From: Chionoecetes opilio | Lineage: Eukaryota; Arthropoda; Malacostraca; Decapoda; Majidae | DNA: 64,000 nt | Assembly: GCA_016584305.1 (NCBI GenBank) | Contig: JACEEZ010011995.1 | Coordinates: 181,182 to 245,181, forward strand | Direction of reading: 5' to 3' | Shown here: positions 31,691-43,020 of the stretch, piece after piece | How the letters are laid out: each line of letters opens with the position of its first letter | Numbering within the stretch: the first letter of the stretch is position 1 | Translations under genes and position numbers: made by a program | The notes under the pieces: generated by a model | Seen by the model: only the letters and a program-made list of their open reading frames with translations | The model's database searches: none | What the model was told of the DNA's origin: nothing

Positions 31691-32900
31691 CCCTGAAAAC
31701 GACTGAAATTTGCACTCCAACAACTCTCCCCAATGCCCCCACCACCTTTTATCCTCTTCACGTCCCCAAAAACCACGTCAATCACCTTACTCTCAGCACT
31801 GTACTCAGCTCCTTCAATCCACATTTTTTGCCACCTCTTCACTGGTGCTTATATCACATAAACTGATATTATATTTGTGGCATCTGAATGGGAACATTAG
31901 TTAACATCCATGCGTTCGCGGGGATTTTTTCACAGGTTCTGTGATACCACTGTTGGCATTTATTACATGCACTCATTTTTTCCGTCCATCGTCGGGCTGT
32001 CTGCAGTAGCAGTATATGGGCATCTGTTTCAAAACAGTGTCACCTGCTGCAACCACCAACAGACCCCTGGTGGGAAATAATGTCATTTTCCCTAAAGCAA
32101 AAACACTGGGCAAGGTGAGGCCGCCTTTGTCTTGGACCCAGGCCTGTGTGCTGGGTCCACGCCATAGCATAGAGCTGTGGCAGATGCTATGACAAACAGG
32201 CCACAATCATTGCCTCCGTTTGCTTACTGAGGGTGCCACTTCATTGATATTGTGTCTGCATCTGTGTAAAAACAGCCAACCGATCTGCAACGCAATAATT
32301 GTTTCAGTTAACAAAGTTTTATAAGTTTTCTTTGCTGTATTCTGAAACTAAGGGTTTTTATCATCAAATAATACACCACAATTGTGCTCATACCCAATAT
32401 GAAACCTAAATAGTACCGGGTTAAACGTATGTATACGTATACATAAAATTACAAATCTCAGATGCTAAATTTTCTCAGTGTAAATACGAATTCTTAAAAA
32501 TGCATGGCTCCCTAATAAGTATTACTGACTATATGATATGTAGGTAGTAATATTTAACAAATATAGGTAGTTGAGCTTTTAAACTATCTTGAGACTGAAA
32601 ACCATTGGTGGTCACAAGCATCCAAGTAGCTCACTGAAATGCGAGCAACAGTTACTGGGCCACAGGTAGTGAGTCCTGTGACAATCCTGTATTGTCAACA
32701 TTCACAATAATTATTGCGATCAAACAAACACACATACACTACGTGGAAGTATAATCAGAAAAAAGTGGATAAGGTTATGGTAAAAAAGCTTAATAGTGTC
32801 TATTATATAATCAAGATTAGAATACGCAGCTATGGTTTGGTCACTCTACAACTACAAAAATATTATCAAATCCTGAAGGAGCTGTCATATGATGAATGAC
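31691..32900. other. Unassigned sequence
   Basis: No recognisable gene or shared repeat. On the minus strand an open frame runs from R into 31842 (GDVKRIKGGGGIGESCWSA), which may be a coding relic attached to R. Confidence 0.4.
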
Positions 32901-33029
32901 TGGAGGAAAAAATTTGCCCAATACTGGAGAAAAGGTGAAAAAGGATCATTCAAACCACTGCTTATTACTGCTTCCATGTCAAAGACCCATCTCTTTGGCA
33001 GAGCGCATAACTGAGGTTCATAGTCTCTG

Positions 33030-34396
33030 GCATGGAGGCGTACATCCCACACACTTTCTCTAATCCTGAAGCCCGTCAACCTTGGTTTAACTCTGCTTGT
33101 TCTCATGCTGTCCGAGATAGAGAGGTGGCTCACAAACGGTACCGTAAGCATCCATCTCCTGAAACTCATGCCCTTTATATATATATGCCCGTAATCATGC
33201 CAAATCTTTACTTCAACTTACCAACAACTCTTTCATCAAAATGTCAAAATCTTTCTGAATCAAATTCCTCTCTTGAATTCTGGCATCTAGCCAATAACAT
33301 CTCTAACAATTTTTCTTCTTCATCTTTCCCTCCCAGATGGCTCCACAGCTGTCTCATCTACTTCTAAAAACTGAACTCTTCGCTCAAACCTTTGCTAAAA
33401 ATTCCACTCTGGTTGATGAAGGTTCCTCCTTTTCCTCCACCCTCGGGCTATTATGCCTGTCATTAAGTCCTTCGGAATGATGTTTTTTTTGCCCTTTTTG
33501 GCCTAGATCCTCGGAAGGCTTCGGTCCTGACGGAGTCCCTCCTATTGTTCTCAAAACTGTACTTCGGGGCTTGCACCTTGCCTGGTCAAACTTTTCCGTC
33601 TTTGTCTATCTACTTCCACCTTTCCTTCTTGCTGGAAGTTTTCTCACATCCAACCTGTTCCTAAGAAGGGTGACCGTTTAATCCCTTCAAACTACCGTCC
33701 CATAGCTTTGACTTTCCTGCCTTTCTAAAGTTTTTGAATCTATACTTAATAAGAAGATTCTTAAGCATCTATCTGCTCACAATCTTCTATCTGATCGTAA
33801 GTACGGTTTCCGTAAAGGGCGATCTTCTAGCTTTCCTAACTGAGTCTTGGTCATCCTCCTTTTGGGGTTTCGGTGAAAAACTTTTGCTGTTGCCCTTGAA
33901 AATATCAAAAGCTTTGATAGAGTCTGGCACAAATCTTAATTTCCAAATACCTTCATTCGGTTTCTATCCTTCTCTCTGTACCCCTTTATCTTAAGTTTCC
34001 TTTTAAAACCGTTCTATTGCAGCTACTGTAGACGGACATTGTTCTCTCCCAAATCTATCAATAATGGTGTTCCCCAGGGTTCTGTCCTATCACCCACTCT
34101 CTTTCTATTATTCATTAATAATCTTCTAAGTCTAACTCAAAGCCCTATCCACTCCTACGCTGATGATTGTACCCTGCATTTTACAACGTCGTTTATTGGA
34201 CGTCCAACTCAACAGGAACTAAGTGATTCACGGAGAGATGGGCCCCCGAGCGCCTAACTTTGATCTTTCTATAATTTCTGATTGGGGCAAAGCAAACCTT
34301 GTTTTGTTCAATGCCTCAAAAACCCAATTTATTCACCTATCTACTCGACAAAACCTACCAGATAACTATCCCGTCTTCTTCAATGACACTCAACTG
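33030..34396 (+). pseudogene. LINE reverse transcriptase fragment (crustacean CR1/Jockey-like family)
   Basis: Frames in order: PWFNSACSHAVRDREVAHKR (about 33080), CQNLSESNSSLEFWHLANNI, VPKKGDR-equivalent (33665), KYGFRKG (33800), GDLLAFLTESWSSSFW, a 'KAFDRVWH'-like block (33910), NNGVPQGSVLSPTLFLLFIN (34060), SYADDCTLHF with the catalytic ADD (34155), and SDWGKANLVLFNASKTQF (34280). This is the stretch from the end of the endonuclease to the RT thumb. At least six one-base shifts break it. The right end is a clean break into an R-family fragment at about 34400; the left end is indistinct. Confidence 0.85.
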
Positions 34397-34402
34397 TCTC
34401 CT

Positions 34403-34890
34403 TGTGCCTTGTGCCGTTCAATGGACTAGCAGCTTATTGATGCACATCTATCTTTTATTCATCTAACATTTTGTTTGTCTTGATGGAGACCTTTTCTGCA
34501 GGAATCGATTAGTCTTTGAAAAAAAGGGTTAATTTCTTATTCGCAAGAGTTTTTCGCATGTATGCAATTTTATCTTGATTCTGGAATATTTTTTTCGGGT
34601 AATATGCCCTAAAAACAAACTTAATTTGGTTTATTTATCAATGCAATTTAAGTCTGCTTATCCACAGGGAAGCCTGTTGAAATCTGGATTTTTTTGCACT
34701 CCGTAACGTTTTCTCGGGCTAATACGGTTCTTTGAGATATTTTGGAAACATTGCTTCCCCCATTTTCCGCAGCCTCGTACTACATTCCACGGCTAACGTT
34801 TTTTTTTTTTTTTTTTTTTCCGAACAATGGCGCATCAGTGAACTCAGTCCAGTGTTCCCAGTCCCATCAGTCAGTTGTTAGTGCTGTTAG
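34403..34890 (+). repeat. Repeat R-related copy 4 (partial)
   Basis: Matches 24903-25345 (CTTGTGCCGTTCAATG through the TATT.TGGAAACATTGCTT block), then a poly-T tract at 34800-34820 and diverged sequence up to hAT B. Confidence 0.75.
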
Positions 34891-35169
34891 TTACACGCAG
34901 AGTTCCAGATTTGGGGATTTGTCCCTATATTTGGGGATTTCGGGGCCATTGATGGGGACATTTGGGGCATTCACTCTCGATTTGGGGACTTTTGAGGTTT
35001 CTGAAAAAAAACCTGTATTTTATCACTTTAAAATAATATTATTAATATGAAGGTTAAAAAAACATGAGGTTAAACCGACGGCAAGGAAGAAATAAATTTG
35101 AGCTTTATTGATCCCAAAGAAGCAAGTCAAGAAATGTGGTTTTCCATTGGTCCATTGGCTAGTGTATTT

Positions 35170-35510
35170 CCTGGAATTGTAGGTCCCGACAAAAAAATCA
35201 CCTAGACAAAGATGGAGAGTACTAAGAAACACCGATCTTGCTGATCAGAAATCAATGATGTTGAGGCTTTTGGGAGACAGTTAGGAAATAAAGAGTGGTG
35301 ATGAAAACCCCCCTGTTTCCCAAAATTTTTCAAGTTTGTTTCTGGGCTATGCGTCTTCCTATTCTAGTGCCACAGCAGAAAGGATATTTTCATCTGTAAA
35401 CAATTTAAAAACAAAACTAAAAAACAATCTCTCAACCAGAGAACTCTAGTTGGACTTCTGCATTCAAAGCGGTATTGAAAGGCCGGGAATGTTTTTAATT
35501 TTTCTGTAAA
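35170..35510 (+). pseudogene. hAT transposase C-terminal remnant (copy B)
   Basis: The same segment as copies A and C: sequence for FVSGL.., SSATAERIFSSVNN and K.K..NNLSTREL is recognisable but hit by several homopolymer insertions (for example CCCCCCTG near 35310). Non-functional. Confidence 0.75.
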
Positions 35511-36363
35511 TGATAAAATAGTCAACATGATGACTTCAGATATCTACAAATACCATGAACATGATTCGAGTGATGATAATATTTAGTATGCATGTAGTTA
35601 GTATTAGTAGTAGTGATGATATTATATAGTTAGTTATTCTATTTTTCTTTCTGGCTTAGTACAGTAGGTCCAGAATATTAGTTGGATTATTTAAGTTCCC
35701 CAAGAGGCTAAGAGCATTAATTTTTTCAAAATTTTTTTCTGTATCATATTTCTAAGCAATTTAAGGATAGTATCATCCCCATCAGCCTAAAGTAGAACAT
35801 TTTTTTAAAAGTATTTTTTATTAAATGTCATGAGGTTTGTATCCTATTACTGCCTTTTTTTTTTTTTTGCAAGTCCTTGGGGATGTTATAAAAAAAAAAG
35901 TGAATTATGCTAACTTCATGTGTAATGAAAATATATTATTAAAACAAAGTATAAATTAATATCATTAAATCAACATTAAAATCAAATAGCATTTAATTTA
36001 CATGTGGAGTAGCTATGTAGCATATATTTCAGCATTTTTATAACAGAAATGGAAATATACAATGGTTGCCGCGATAACTTTTTTTTCAAACTTGCGAAAA
36101 ACGATAAAACGATAATTTTTTTCCCCAACATGCGATAAACAATAAACGATACAAAATTTCAAAAACCCAACCTGCGGTAAGCGATAAACGATAAAACGAT
36201 AGCGATAAAAAAAATTTTAACTTGCGATAACAAAAAGCGATAAATGATAAGTGCCTTTATTAGTTGAAATATTAAAAAAGCATACAAAACAATTTTTCCA
36301 CAGTGGAAAATTAATTAAACTAAACAAAAAACTGTCACTAGAACCAGTTATGGCCTACAAGTT

Positions 36364-39300
36364 CTATTCCACATCAGTCTCTCTCTCTGAGTCACACTCT
36401 CCCTCCCTCCTCTCCCTCCTCAAGACAGCATCCAGGAGCTGCATGTTTCCCTTGGTGAAGGGACCAGCTTCTCAAACCTGTCGCTGGTCATGCTTGCACG
36501 TTTGGGCCCCCTGAGGACGTCACCAGCAGGGGCTGAACATGCGCTCCACGGCAGCAGAGCTGGCAAGGCCGTGTTGTATTTGATGAACAGCGAGATCCAC
36601 TTCTCCCTGTGCCATGCTGGGGAATTGCCCAGGCTTCACCTCTGGCCACCTTGCCCCTGCCCCAGGTGTCCACCTCCTTCTTGATGAGCTCCCCAATGTT
36701 GGACCCATCCTCCTCCATGACAGTGGGGTTTCTCCAGGAAGGCAAATGGGTCGTCGCTGGCTTCCTTAGGCTTTCTGTCACCATGTCCTGGCTCTGGCTG
36801 GAGGGGAGAGGGTCAGGTGTGATGGAGGTGACGATCCCCCTGATGAGCCCTCCTTGATGTCTTCTTCAAGGGCAGGGGCCACATGCTTCAACATGAAGGG
36901 GCCATGGTTGGGGTGGGTCAAGGGGGGCCCATCAGGAGGTCCTCATCAGAAAAGGGAGGTGCATGAATCTGTCGCAAAAAAGACGCAAATTTGAAATTTT
37001 AGTTTTCAAATATAAGATAAAAACTGATTTTTTTTTTTATATACCCATTAAATTTTTTTACTTTGAAAATGATGCAACATACCTGTTGTTAAAACCCATG
37101 GACAGTGCATCCTGCTCTAACAAGGCATCCACCAGGGGGTCAGCATAGCGCAACTCGCCCTCCCTCTTGATGGCCTGTAGGTCTCTCTTGAGGAGCATCG
37201 GGTTTAGGGCAGGAGGATCCCCATGTAGGCGTTGACCTCACCCTGCAGCCTGTCCAGGGCAGATGGCGACAGGCTTCATCACCTTGCAGTACTCCTGCAG
37301 AATCTCCTTGTCCTCCTCAGTGAAGAAAGGGGGTGCTGCCCTCTTCCCAGCTGCCTCGCTCTTCTTTGACCTCGTTTATGGCCTCGTATGGTCTCTGGGT
37401 CCTTGAGCGCCGTCTTGGGAGGCACTCTGTCGCGTCCATACAAGGTATTCCACCTAAAATAAAAAATGTTGTGTTTCAATAATATTATTTTAAATTTTTA
37501 AAATTGTTTTGAAATTGTGTGATTTTTTGTTATTTAAGAATTGTTATTAGAAAAAAAAAATAGAAATCTAAAAACAAATTAGATTATGCTCAACCTAGTT
37601 GGGCAGGGTGTATTCAGCTTTCTGCCCACCACATCCCTGATCTTGTTGGCCACCACAAGAGGACCTGTTGTGCAGGTTCCAGAGGCCCTGGGCCTTGGCG
37701 GCGGCCTTGGTAAACGGCTGCCTGGCCTGCCTGCCTGTTCCATAGTTCCATCCCACCACTTTGGGAGACGTCTGTTGTCGCCAGCAGGTTGAGTTTTGAG
37801 CAAACACATCTCCTCTGTGTGGGCAGCTTGGGAAGGTCCTCTGCCTCATCCCCCCACCTCTTCCTCCAGCAGATCATGAACACTGACAATGGCGACATCG
37901 CGACATCGCCACCACCCAGGATCCTCGTGTTTCTGGGCGACCGGGCAAGCGGGTCACCCTTGGTTGTCGCCAAAAATGCGCAAATGCAGCACAGTAGTTG
38001 GCACCATTGTCAGTTGTAGTGGCGACGATTTTCCTGGTGATGCCAAACTCACTGTTGATCTTGTAGATTTTCGTTTGCCAGGAGCTCCTTTGTCGGGTTG
38101 GACTTTAGCTCTTTGCAGGCGAGCGTCCCATGCTTTCTGCGCAAAAGTTTCTGCATCAACCCAATGCACAGTGAAAACCCAGGAATGGGGCGATGGTGTG
38201 CACTCCAGCTGTCGGGCTGTGGTGGCAAACATATCTGGCCTCCTTCAGGATGGACATCAGCTCCTTCTTGGCCTTTCCGCTTGGTCGTCAATTGTGTTCT
38301 TCATAGCCGTGTGGGAGGGCAGGTTGAAACTCTGGCCTGAAGACCTTCATCATTTCGCGAGTCGCTGGATGGGCAGAGATGCTTGGTGCAATGCAGAGGG
38401 TGGTGAACCACTTTACCCAGGCCTGCCGACCCTTGTCCTGGGTGAAGTGTCTGGACATCTCCTGGGCTTTCCTGAAGGAGAGCTGGCGGCTGGTGTCCTT
38501 CTCCCGCACGTTGAGCCTGTGGCCCTTTTTGATGTCGTCAAACTCATCCAGCAGCTGGGCAGTCTTTTGACCACGGTGCATCTTGCCCTTTAGGGTGGGT
38601 TCTGAGGTTCCCTTGCTGTCTGACTGGAACTTGATGTAGGTCTTCTTCATTCCATAAACCTAAACACAGCTTGCAGATGGCCAGGCAATTGAAAACCATC
38701 CTGTCAGAATGACCAAGCTTGGGCCTTGGTCTTCAATTTGTGCAGCTTGAACAACTTCTCAAATGGCTTGAGGGAAATGTTAACCTGTAAAAAACACAAA
38801 AAGTATTGTCAAAAAATACCCCGCGTGCGGGGACAACAGCCCTTGGCCGAAGCGCGCCTGTAACAAATCATGGCATAGTTAAAGTATGCTTAGCTTTAAG
38901 GGTTTGAAGTAACCTAATAGAGAAAGTGAAGCTTTCATTTTTTGTTCTTTTCTCAAAAACTACAAGAAAAGAAAAAATGTCAGATGAAAATATGTCTTTT
39001 GCTCTCTTCTTTTATTTAAAACCGGAATGGGGACGATTTTAAAACACCACTCACAAAACTTTAGCTATCTTTAGTCACCCCCCGAGGGTACCAACGTCCA
39101 AGAATTTTTCTAAGTTTTTTCACAAAAAATGCAATAAAATCTATATATAAATTTTCGTACTGTCTGTCTGTCTGTCTGTGTGTCTGTGTAATACGTTTTT
39201 CTTCTTCGTACGTTCTTTGATTTACTATTTGTATTTGTATTTATTATTTAGTATTTACATTACCTCATCAAAGTCCTCTGCTTGCAGCCCTTGCCCAGGT

Positions 39301-39398
39301 GCTTGTCGCTGTTGTCCTCCCCCATGCCCTGGCTGCTGGAGGGGCGGAAGGTTCGTGGAGACATGAGGGTTTTCGCTGCTCTCACTCCCCACTGACAT
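36364..39398 (-). CDS. hAT transposase gene of element G, four exons
   Basis: Proposed minus-strand exons are 39398-39264, 38784-37595, 37453-37083 and 36968-36364, with GT..AG introns. Exon 1 starts MSVGSESSENPHVS. Exon 2 opens with a BED-like finger (CLAICKLC ... LKGKMHRG, about 38640-38710), then LCIAPSISAHP (about 38370) and the catalytic-region block TTDNGANYCAAFAHFW (about 38000). Splicing exon 2 to exon 3 yields the conserved CPTRWNTLY motif, which strongly supports that junction. Exon 4 carries the dimerisation motif SSAAVERMFSP (about 36560) and ends in a stop at 36364. Several one-base frame changes (for example about 38290, 37950 and 36600) may be assembly errors, so whether the gene is intact is open. 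The product would cut and join the element's ends. Confidence 0.75.
36969..37082 (-). other. Intron 3 of the element G transposase (114 bp)
   Basis: Donor AACAACAG|GTATGTTG at 37082 and acceptor TTTTTGCGACAG at 36969 on the minus strand. Very AT-rich compared with the GC-rich exons. Confidence 0.65.
37454..37594 (-). other. Intron 2 of the element G transposase (141 bp)
   Basis: Donor AACTAG|GTTGAGC and acceptor TTATTTTAG|GTGG on the minus strand. Removal joins codons into the conserved CPTRWNT motif. Confidence 0.8.
38785..39263 (-). other. Intron 1 of the element G transposase (479 bp)
   Basis: Donor GATGAG|GTAATG and acceptor GTTTTTTACAG on the minus strand. It contains a (TCTG)n-like run at about 39163-39188. 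Confidence 0.65.
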
Positions 39399-39516
39399 TG
39401 CTGAGCTTGATCGCGACAAAAACATATGCCAGACTCTTGGCAGTGAGGGAAGGGCGGTGCATGGGATAGGGCGGCACACACCCTCCTAACTCGAGAACTC
39501 CAGCGAGGACTGGCGC

Positions 39517-39890
39517 CACGGTTGCCAATCAAAGATTTTGTGAGTGTACCAAAATCAAACTACCAAATAGTACCAGAGCTACAGAAAACGTAACAAAAAA
39601 ATATTTAAAAAGTCACGGCTTACGTCACCAATTCAACAAATCATACAAATGTTGGTCTAACGCGTTCTGGCGGTCAACTTTTTGGGCAACACGAGTTGAA
39701 AAAATGTTGACCAGTGGTTAACTGTACAAATGTTGTTGCCCCCTCTTCATTTAATCTATCTAATTTATTAAGTTCTTCAATTTCTTCTAGATATGCACCT
39801 CACAGATTAGTACCCGAAAATGGTAAAGCGTACTTGATACTACCAATAGTACCAAATCTGGCACTTTAGTACCAAGATTTGGGAACCCTG
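39517..39890. mobile_element. hAT MITE inside element G (374 bp)
   Basis: Ends are CACGGTTGCCAATC (39517) and the inverse of CAGGGTTCCCAAATC (to 39890). Flanking ACTGGCGC at 39509-39516 and 39891-39898 is a perfect TSD. It is rich in GTACC/GGTAC, like E1. It sits just upstream of the transposase start codon, so it may separate the gene from its promoter. Confidence 0.9.
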
Positions 39891-40290
39891 ACTGGCGCAC
39901 TGCAGCTGTGATTGGCCAGCTTTCACACACAACACACACACTTGGCAGCTCTCTATGAGGTTTTTTTAGGTCTGAAAACGTCAGGCGGGCTGTTGTGGGC
40001 TATTTGCCGGCCGTGCACATTTTCTAATTTTTACAAAAGTCGTCTTTGAATTTATCGTTTATCGTTCCTCATTTTTTGGGACTAGCGGTAAGTGAATGAG
40101 CGATAATTTTAGAAAACTTTGCGATAAACGATAAACGATAAAAGGTTTGACCTCAGCGATAATTATCGTTTATCGTTTATCGCTCATTTTATCGCACGCG
40201 GCAACCACTGGAAATATATGAAATGGGGATTTCTGGGGATTTTTCCCCGAATATATAGGGATCTTTAGACCAGGCTGTCTGGCAACCCTG

Positions 40291-40832
40291 CTTCAGTCTT
40301 CCACGAGCCGTAGGTGGGAGAGCACCCTCGCTCGGTGTTCACCTCGCTATGCAGTAAACATTCCCACCCGTGGAAAGTTTTGCTGCTGGTGTTTCACGAG
40401 TATCTGCCAGCACCTCTGCCCTTGTTAAGAGTCGCAACACAGACTATCGTAGGCCCATTACATGAGGGGGCCACTTAGAGGGGTACTCGAAAGGTCTGTG
40501 GCGAGGGGCCGTAGGGACTCGGATAGCCGTGGTTTAGTCCCGAGAGGGGCAGCGTCAGGGCTGGTACGACGCCGTTTAGACGGCGGCCAGTTTAGCCCTC
40601 CTGACGTTGTAGGATAAGTTGGTGGACGAGTTTACCATCCCCCGTCAGGTAGCTATGTTGCTGGTTTTGTGGCAGTCTGTTTTTGTTAGGTTTTTATTTA
40701 GCTTTTATTTCTGCCTTTGCTCTTTCTGCGTTATTTTCTGAGTCATGCCCCACTCTAACGGAGGGCCAGTTGCACTTTCCCCCGCCCTTCGTCAGGAGGG
40801 GAAAATATCGCCAGTGATAGATCAGTGAAGGC
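40291..40832 (+). repeat. Repeat F1, second copy, with structured GC-rich stretch
   Basis: 40291-40530 matches 1848-2110. It then continues into GC-rich sequence with a strong hairpin (CGCCGTTTAGACGGCG at about 40570, inside GTCAGGGCT...AGCCCTCCTGAC). The layout (TTCAGTC start, structured leader, then a Pro/Ser-rich open frame) resembles a LINE 5' UTR and ORF1 start; this is inference. Confidence 0.55.
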
Positions 40833-41234
40833 ATGCTTCGAACCACCCTCACAAGGCAAGACAATGTTGCTTCACACCGCTCTCTCCTGACGTCACCGCC
40901 GTCTACTCCTGCCCCTCACCCTGACAAGACCCCTGCTCGCCCTAGCTCCTCCAAGAAAAGCTGCTGCCCGTGTCTCCACTTTGCTGCTTCGACAACTGCT
41001 GATTGCCCTGAACCTTTCAAGGATAATACCTCTGCTTTTGAACCACCCTCGCAGATCGAAACACCTCCACCAACAGTCGCCTCCTCCTCGGCCGCATTGC
41101 AACCCGCGTCACCGTTCCCGCACTCCAGCACCCCGACCCCGCAACGAAGCTCCCATCTTTTTCCATTTCCATGGACCAATTCCGGATGTTCGGAAAGGGA
41201 GCTGGCACTTGGCACTGCCACGTCAACGTTATAA
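40833..41234 (+). CDS. Ser/Pro/Thr-rich open frame, possible LINE ORF1 start
   Basis: 133 codons, starting MLRTTLTRQDNV and rich in Pro, Ser and Thr (for example SPPSTPAPHPDKTPARPSSS). No zinc knuckle or RRM is visible and the frame stops early. Position downstream of the F1 leader is the only argument for a LINE ORF1 N-terminus. Several antisense frames are open because the sequence is GC-rich, so chance is possible. Confidence 0.35.
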   Translation: MLRTTLTRQDNVASHRSLLTSPPSTPAPHPDKTPARPSSSKKSCCPCLHFAASTTADCPEPFKDNTSAFEPPSQIETPPPTVASSSAALQPASPFPHSSTPTPQRSSHLFPFPWTNSGCSERELALGTATSTL

Positions 41235-41243
41235 TATAGCCTC

Positions 41244-41362
41244 GTTTAACTCGTTATATAAATATATTTTCTGATATTATTAAGTGGTCCCTAAAGTTGC
41301 ACTAATAACCCCAAAAAAACTGCATTTCTTTTTTTAAAAATTTTGTTATTCATGTAGGGACA
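41244..41362 (+). repeat. Repeat shared with 44700-44820
   Basis: GTTTAACTCGTTATATA, CTGCATTTCTT and GTAGGGACAGG-like blocks occur in both places in the same order, with indels. Confidence 0.6.
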
Positions 41363-41403
41363 GGGTGGAGTTCGGATTGACGAGGGGGGCCGTAGGGGGG
41401 GGG

Positions 41404-41404
41404 N
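41404..41404. other. Single-N assembly join
   Basis: An N within GGGGGGGGGNAGCC. Unlike the other two N's, no repeated overlap is visible around it. Confidence 0.7.
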
Positions 41405-41407
41405 AGC

Positions 41408-41712
41408 CTGTTTCAAAATCCCCATACTTTTCCGCTTCCTTTGATATGTAGCACGTACGAATAAAAAAAAGAGTAGGTGGTCAAAATGGTTAAGAAAGTA
41501 AAACTGTTTCAAACTGGTGCCGTGACAGGTGGAGCCTCTGATAGCTCTCCCGAGAACTCATCTCTCCTGTATAGGGAGCAATGCTCACCCGTCACTGTGC
41601 CAGTTTGCAGTAGTAGTCTAACTTTCTTAGCCATTTTGACTACCTACACTTTTCCTTATAGGTACGTGCTACATACCAAAGGAAGCGGAAAAGTATAAGG
41701 ATTTTGAAACAG
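41408..41712. mobile_element. 305-bp MITE with about 110-bp inverted repeats
   Basis: CTGTTTCAAAATCC (41408) pairs with GGATTTTGAAACAG (to 41712). The arms continue inward through TTCCGCTTCCTTTG/CAAAGGAAGCGGAA. No clear TSD. Confidence 0.8.
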
Positions 41713-42780
41713 TGCTTGAAAATTAAATGCGACCAAAACTGATGGAGTTACAGTGAGTTAAGCAAAATAAGCAAGAAAAAATGTTTATACACTATTTTAC
41801 TTTCCTTCAATTATCTTAATATTAGTGTAGTCTTACTGTAAATTTTTTATGCTCATGATATGCAGCAATGTATTATGAACACGATGGTAGGCTCAGTTTA
41901 ACCTAAATATTATCTGGTAGCTTGGTAATATCGGGTAGGAGTACAACATTTCAATGCATTGAAACCTGAAAATCCGCCTACTCTTGTGATACTCAGTCAT
42001 GACTTTATTTTTTACCCTATTGAGTTACGAATAGCGTGTTATTGTTGACCAATCACTGCCTGATTCACTGATGCAAACAAAATAGGCCTATCTTGTGTAA
42101 GAAGTGAGTTAAGCAAAGAAATATGAATATTTTTTTGAGGCAACGCAAGGGTTTTGGGTTGCGACGAGGCAAGTACCACCACCATCACCACCCAGCCCAA
42201 GTCTATCAGCCAATCAGCGACGTCCTTACAAACTCGGCTAGGCAGCGAGCAGCTCCCAAGAATCCAGCTTAAGTGAATAGACTATAGTCTGTAGTGATGC
42301 TAAAATTCGTAATATATGGCGCCTGGTGACATTAATGCAGTGGCGACTATAGTGTTGTTGACGGTACATTAATTTCCCAAGATGTTGTTTCAGCAAATAG
42401 TGAATATTGTAATTAGTCGTGAAATTACTTTAGTCTTATGGTCTTTTAGCCATCATGGTGTTTCATGTTTTATCAGCGGCACGAGAAGCTCCAGGGGCTA
42501 CATTCAGAGAGGCTAACTTCCGGTCTTCACGACCTAGCGACTTCCAACAGCTGTTTTGGGCAACTTTTGGCATTCTGCGGGCAGATTGATGACGTATTTA
42601 AAGACGTTGAGCTGTCAAAACCAGGCAACTGCCTCTAGGCAGTTGTAGAGCACGCAATATACATAAAAATACTCATAAATTGAGTATATATGATGTTTTC
42701 GGACTCAAGAACTGAACAGGGCAAATATACAAATGAAATTAGGCCTTAAAACTATCTCCTACGCTCGTTGTGAGTTTATT
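41713..42780. other. Unassigned sequence with one duplicated block
   Basis: No gene seen. 42298-42362 (TTCGTAATATATGGCGCCTG..GCAGTGGCGACT) recurs at 49872-49935. Confidence 0.45.
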
Positions 42781-42781
42781 A

Positions 42782-43020
42782 TGGGGTGATGGGCCGAGTG
42801 GTGAACGGCGGCACCTCACCGAGACCCTGACCGAGACCACCTCGCTTCACCAGCCCGGTGGGTAGCTGCCACTAACCGCCACGCATCAGACTGAAGGCAT
42901 AATGGCTCCCTTTTCCTTAATAAAACCCCAAGCCCTTGTCCATCCAGCCGTGATGGGTATCGGGTGTTAGCCGGGGTTTGTGACCCGCCTCCCGGGGTGG
43001 TTGCTTCCCCCAAATGGTAG
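42782..43020 (+). repeat. Possible tRNA-derived SINE-like sequence
   Basis: GATGGGCCGAGTGGTGAACG resembles the A box of Leu/Ser tRNAs (TGGCCGAGTGG). A B-box-like GGTTTGTGACCC lies too far downstream (about 190 bp), and no tRNA cloverleaf forms, so it is not a tRNA gene. Confidence 0.3.

Larger units (their letters stand above)
36060..40210 (-). mobile_element. hAT element G (4.15 kb) with spliced transposase gene
   Basis: The left end CAATGGTTGCCGCGATAA (36060) and right end, inverse of CAGTGGTTGCCGCGTGCGA (to 40210), are flanked by GAAATATA at 36052-36059 and 40211-40218, a perfect 8-bp TSD. Subterminal regions are arrays of CGATAAACGATAA. The TSD lies inside hAT B, so G is younger than B. 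The transposase gene fills most of the minus strand. Confidence 0.93.
34898..40290 (+). mobile_element. hAT copy B, interrupted by a larger hAT
   Basis: The left end CAGAGTTCCAGATTTGGGG (34898) and right end ...CTGTCTGGCAACCCTG (40290) match hAT copy A, in the opposite orientation. Its interior stops at 36059 and resumes at 40219 around the inserted hAT G. The left flank octamer (GTTACACG) does not match the right flank (CTTCAGTC), so it lacks a TSD. The right flank is repeat F1. Confidence 0.85.

Noticed and set aside
37614..38593. Several 80-230-codon open frames on the plus strand
   Set aside because: They are opposite the GC-rich transposase exons of hAT G; the minus strand carries the conserved motifs.
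42782..42860. tRNA-Leu/Ser gene
   Set aside because: Only the A-box region resembles a tRNA; no acceptor stem, anticodon arm or correctly placed B box.
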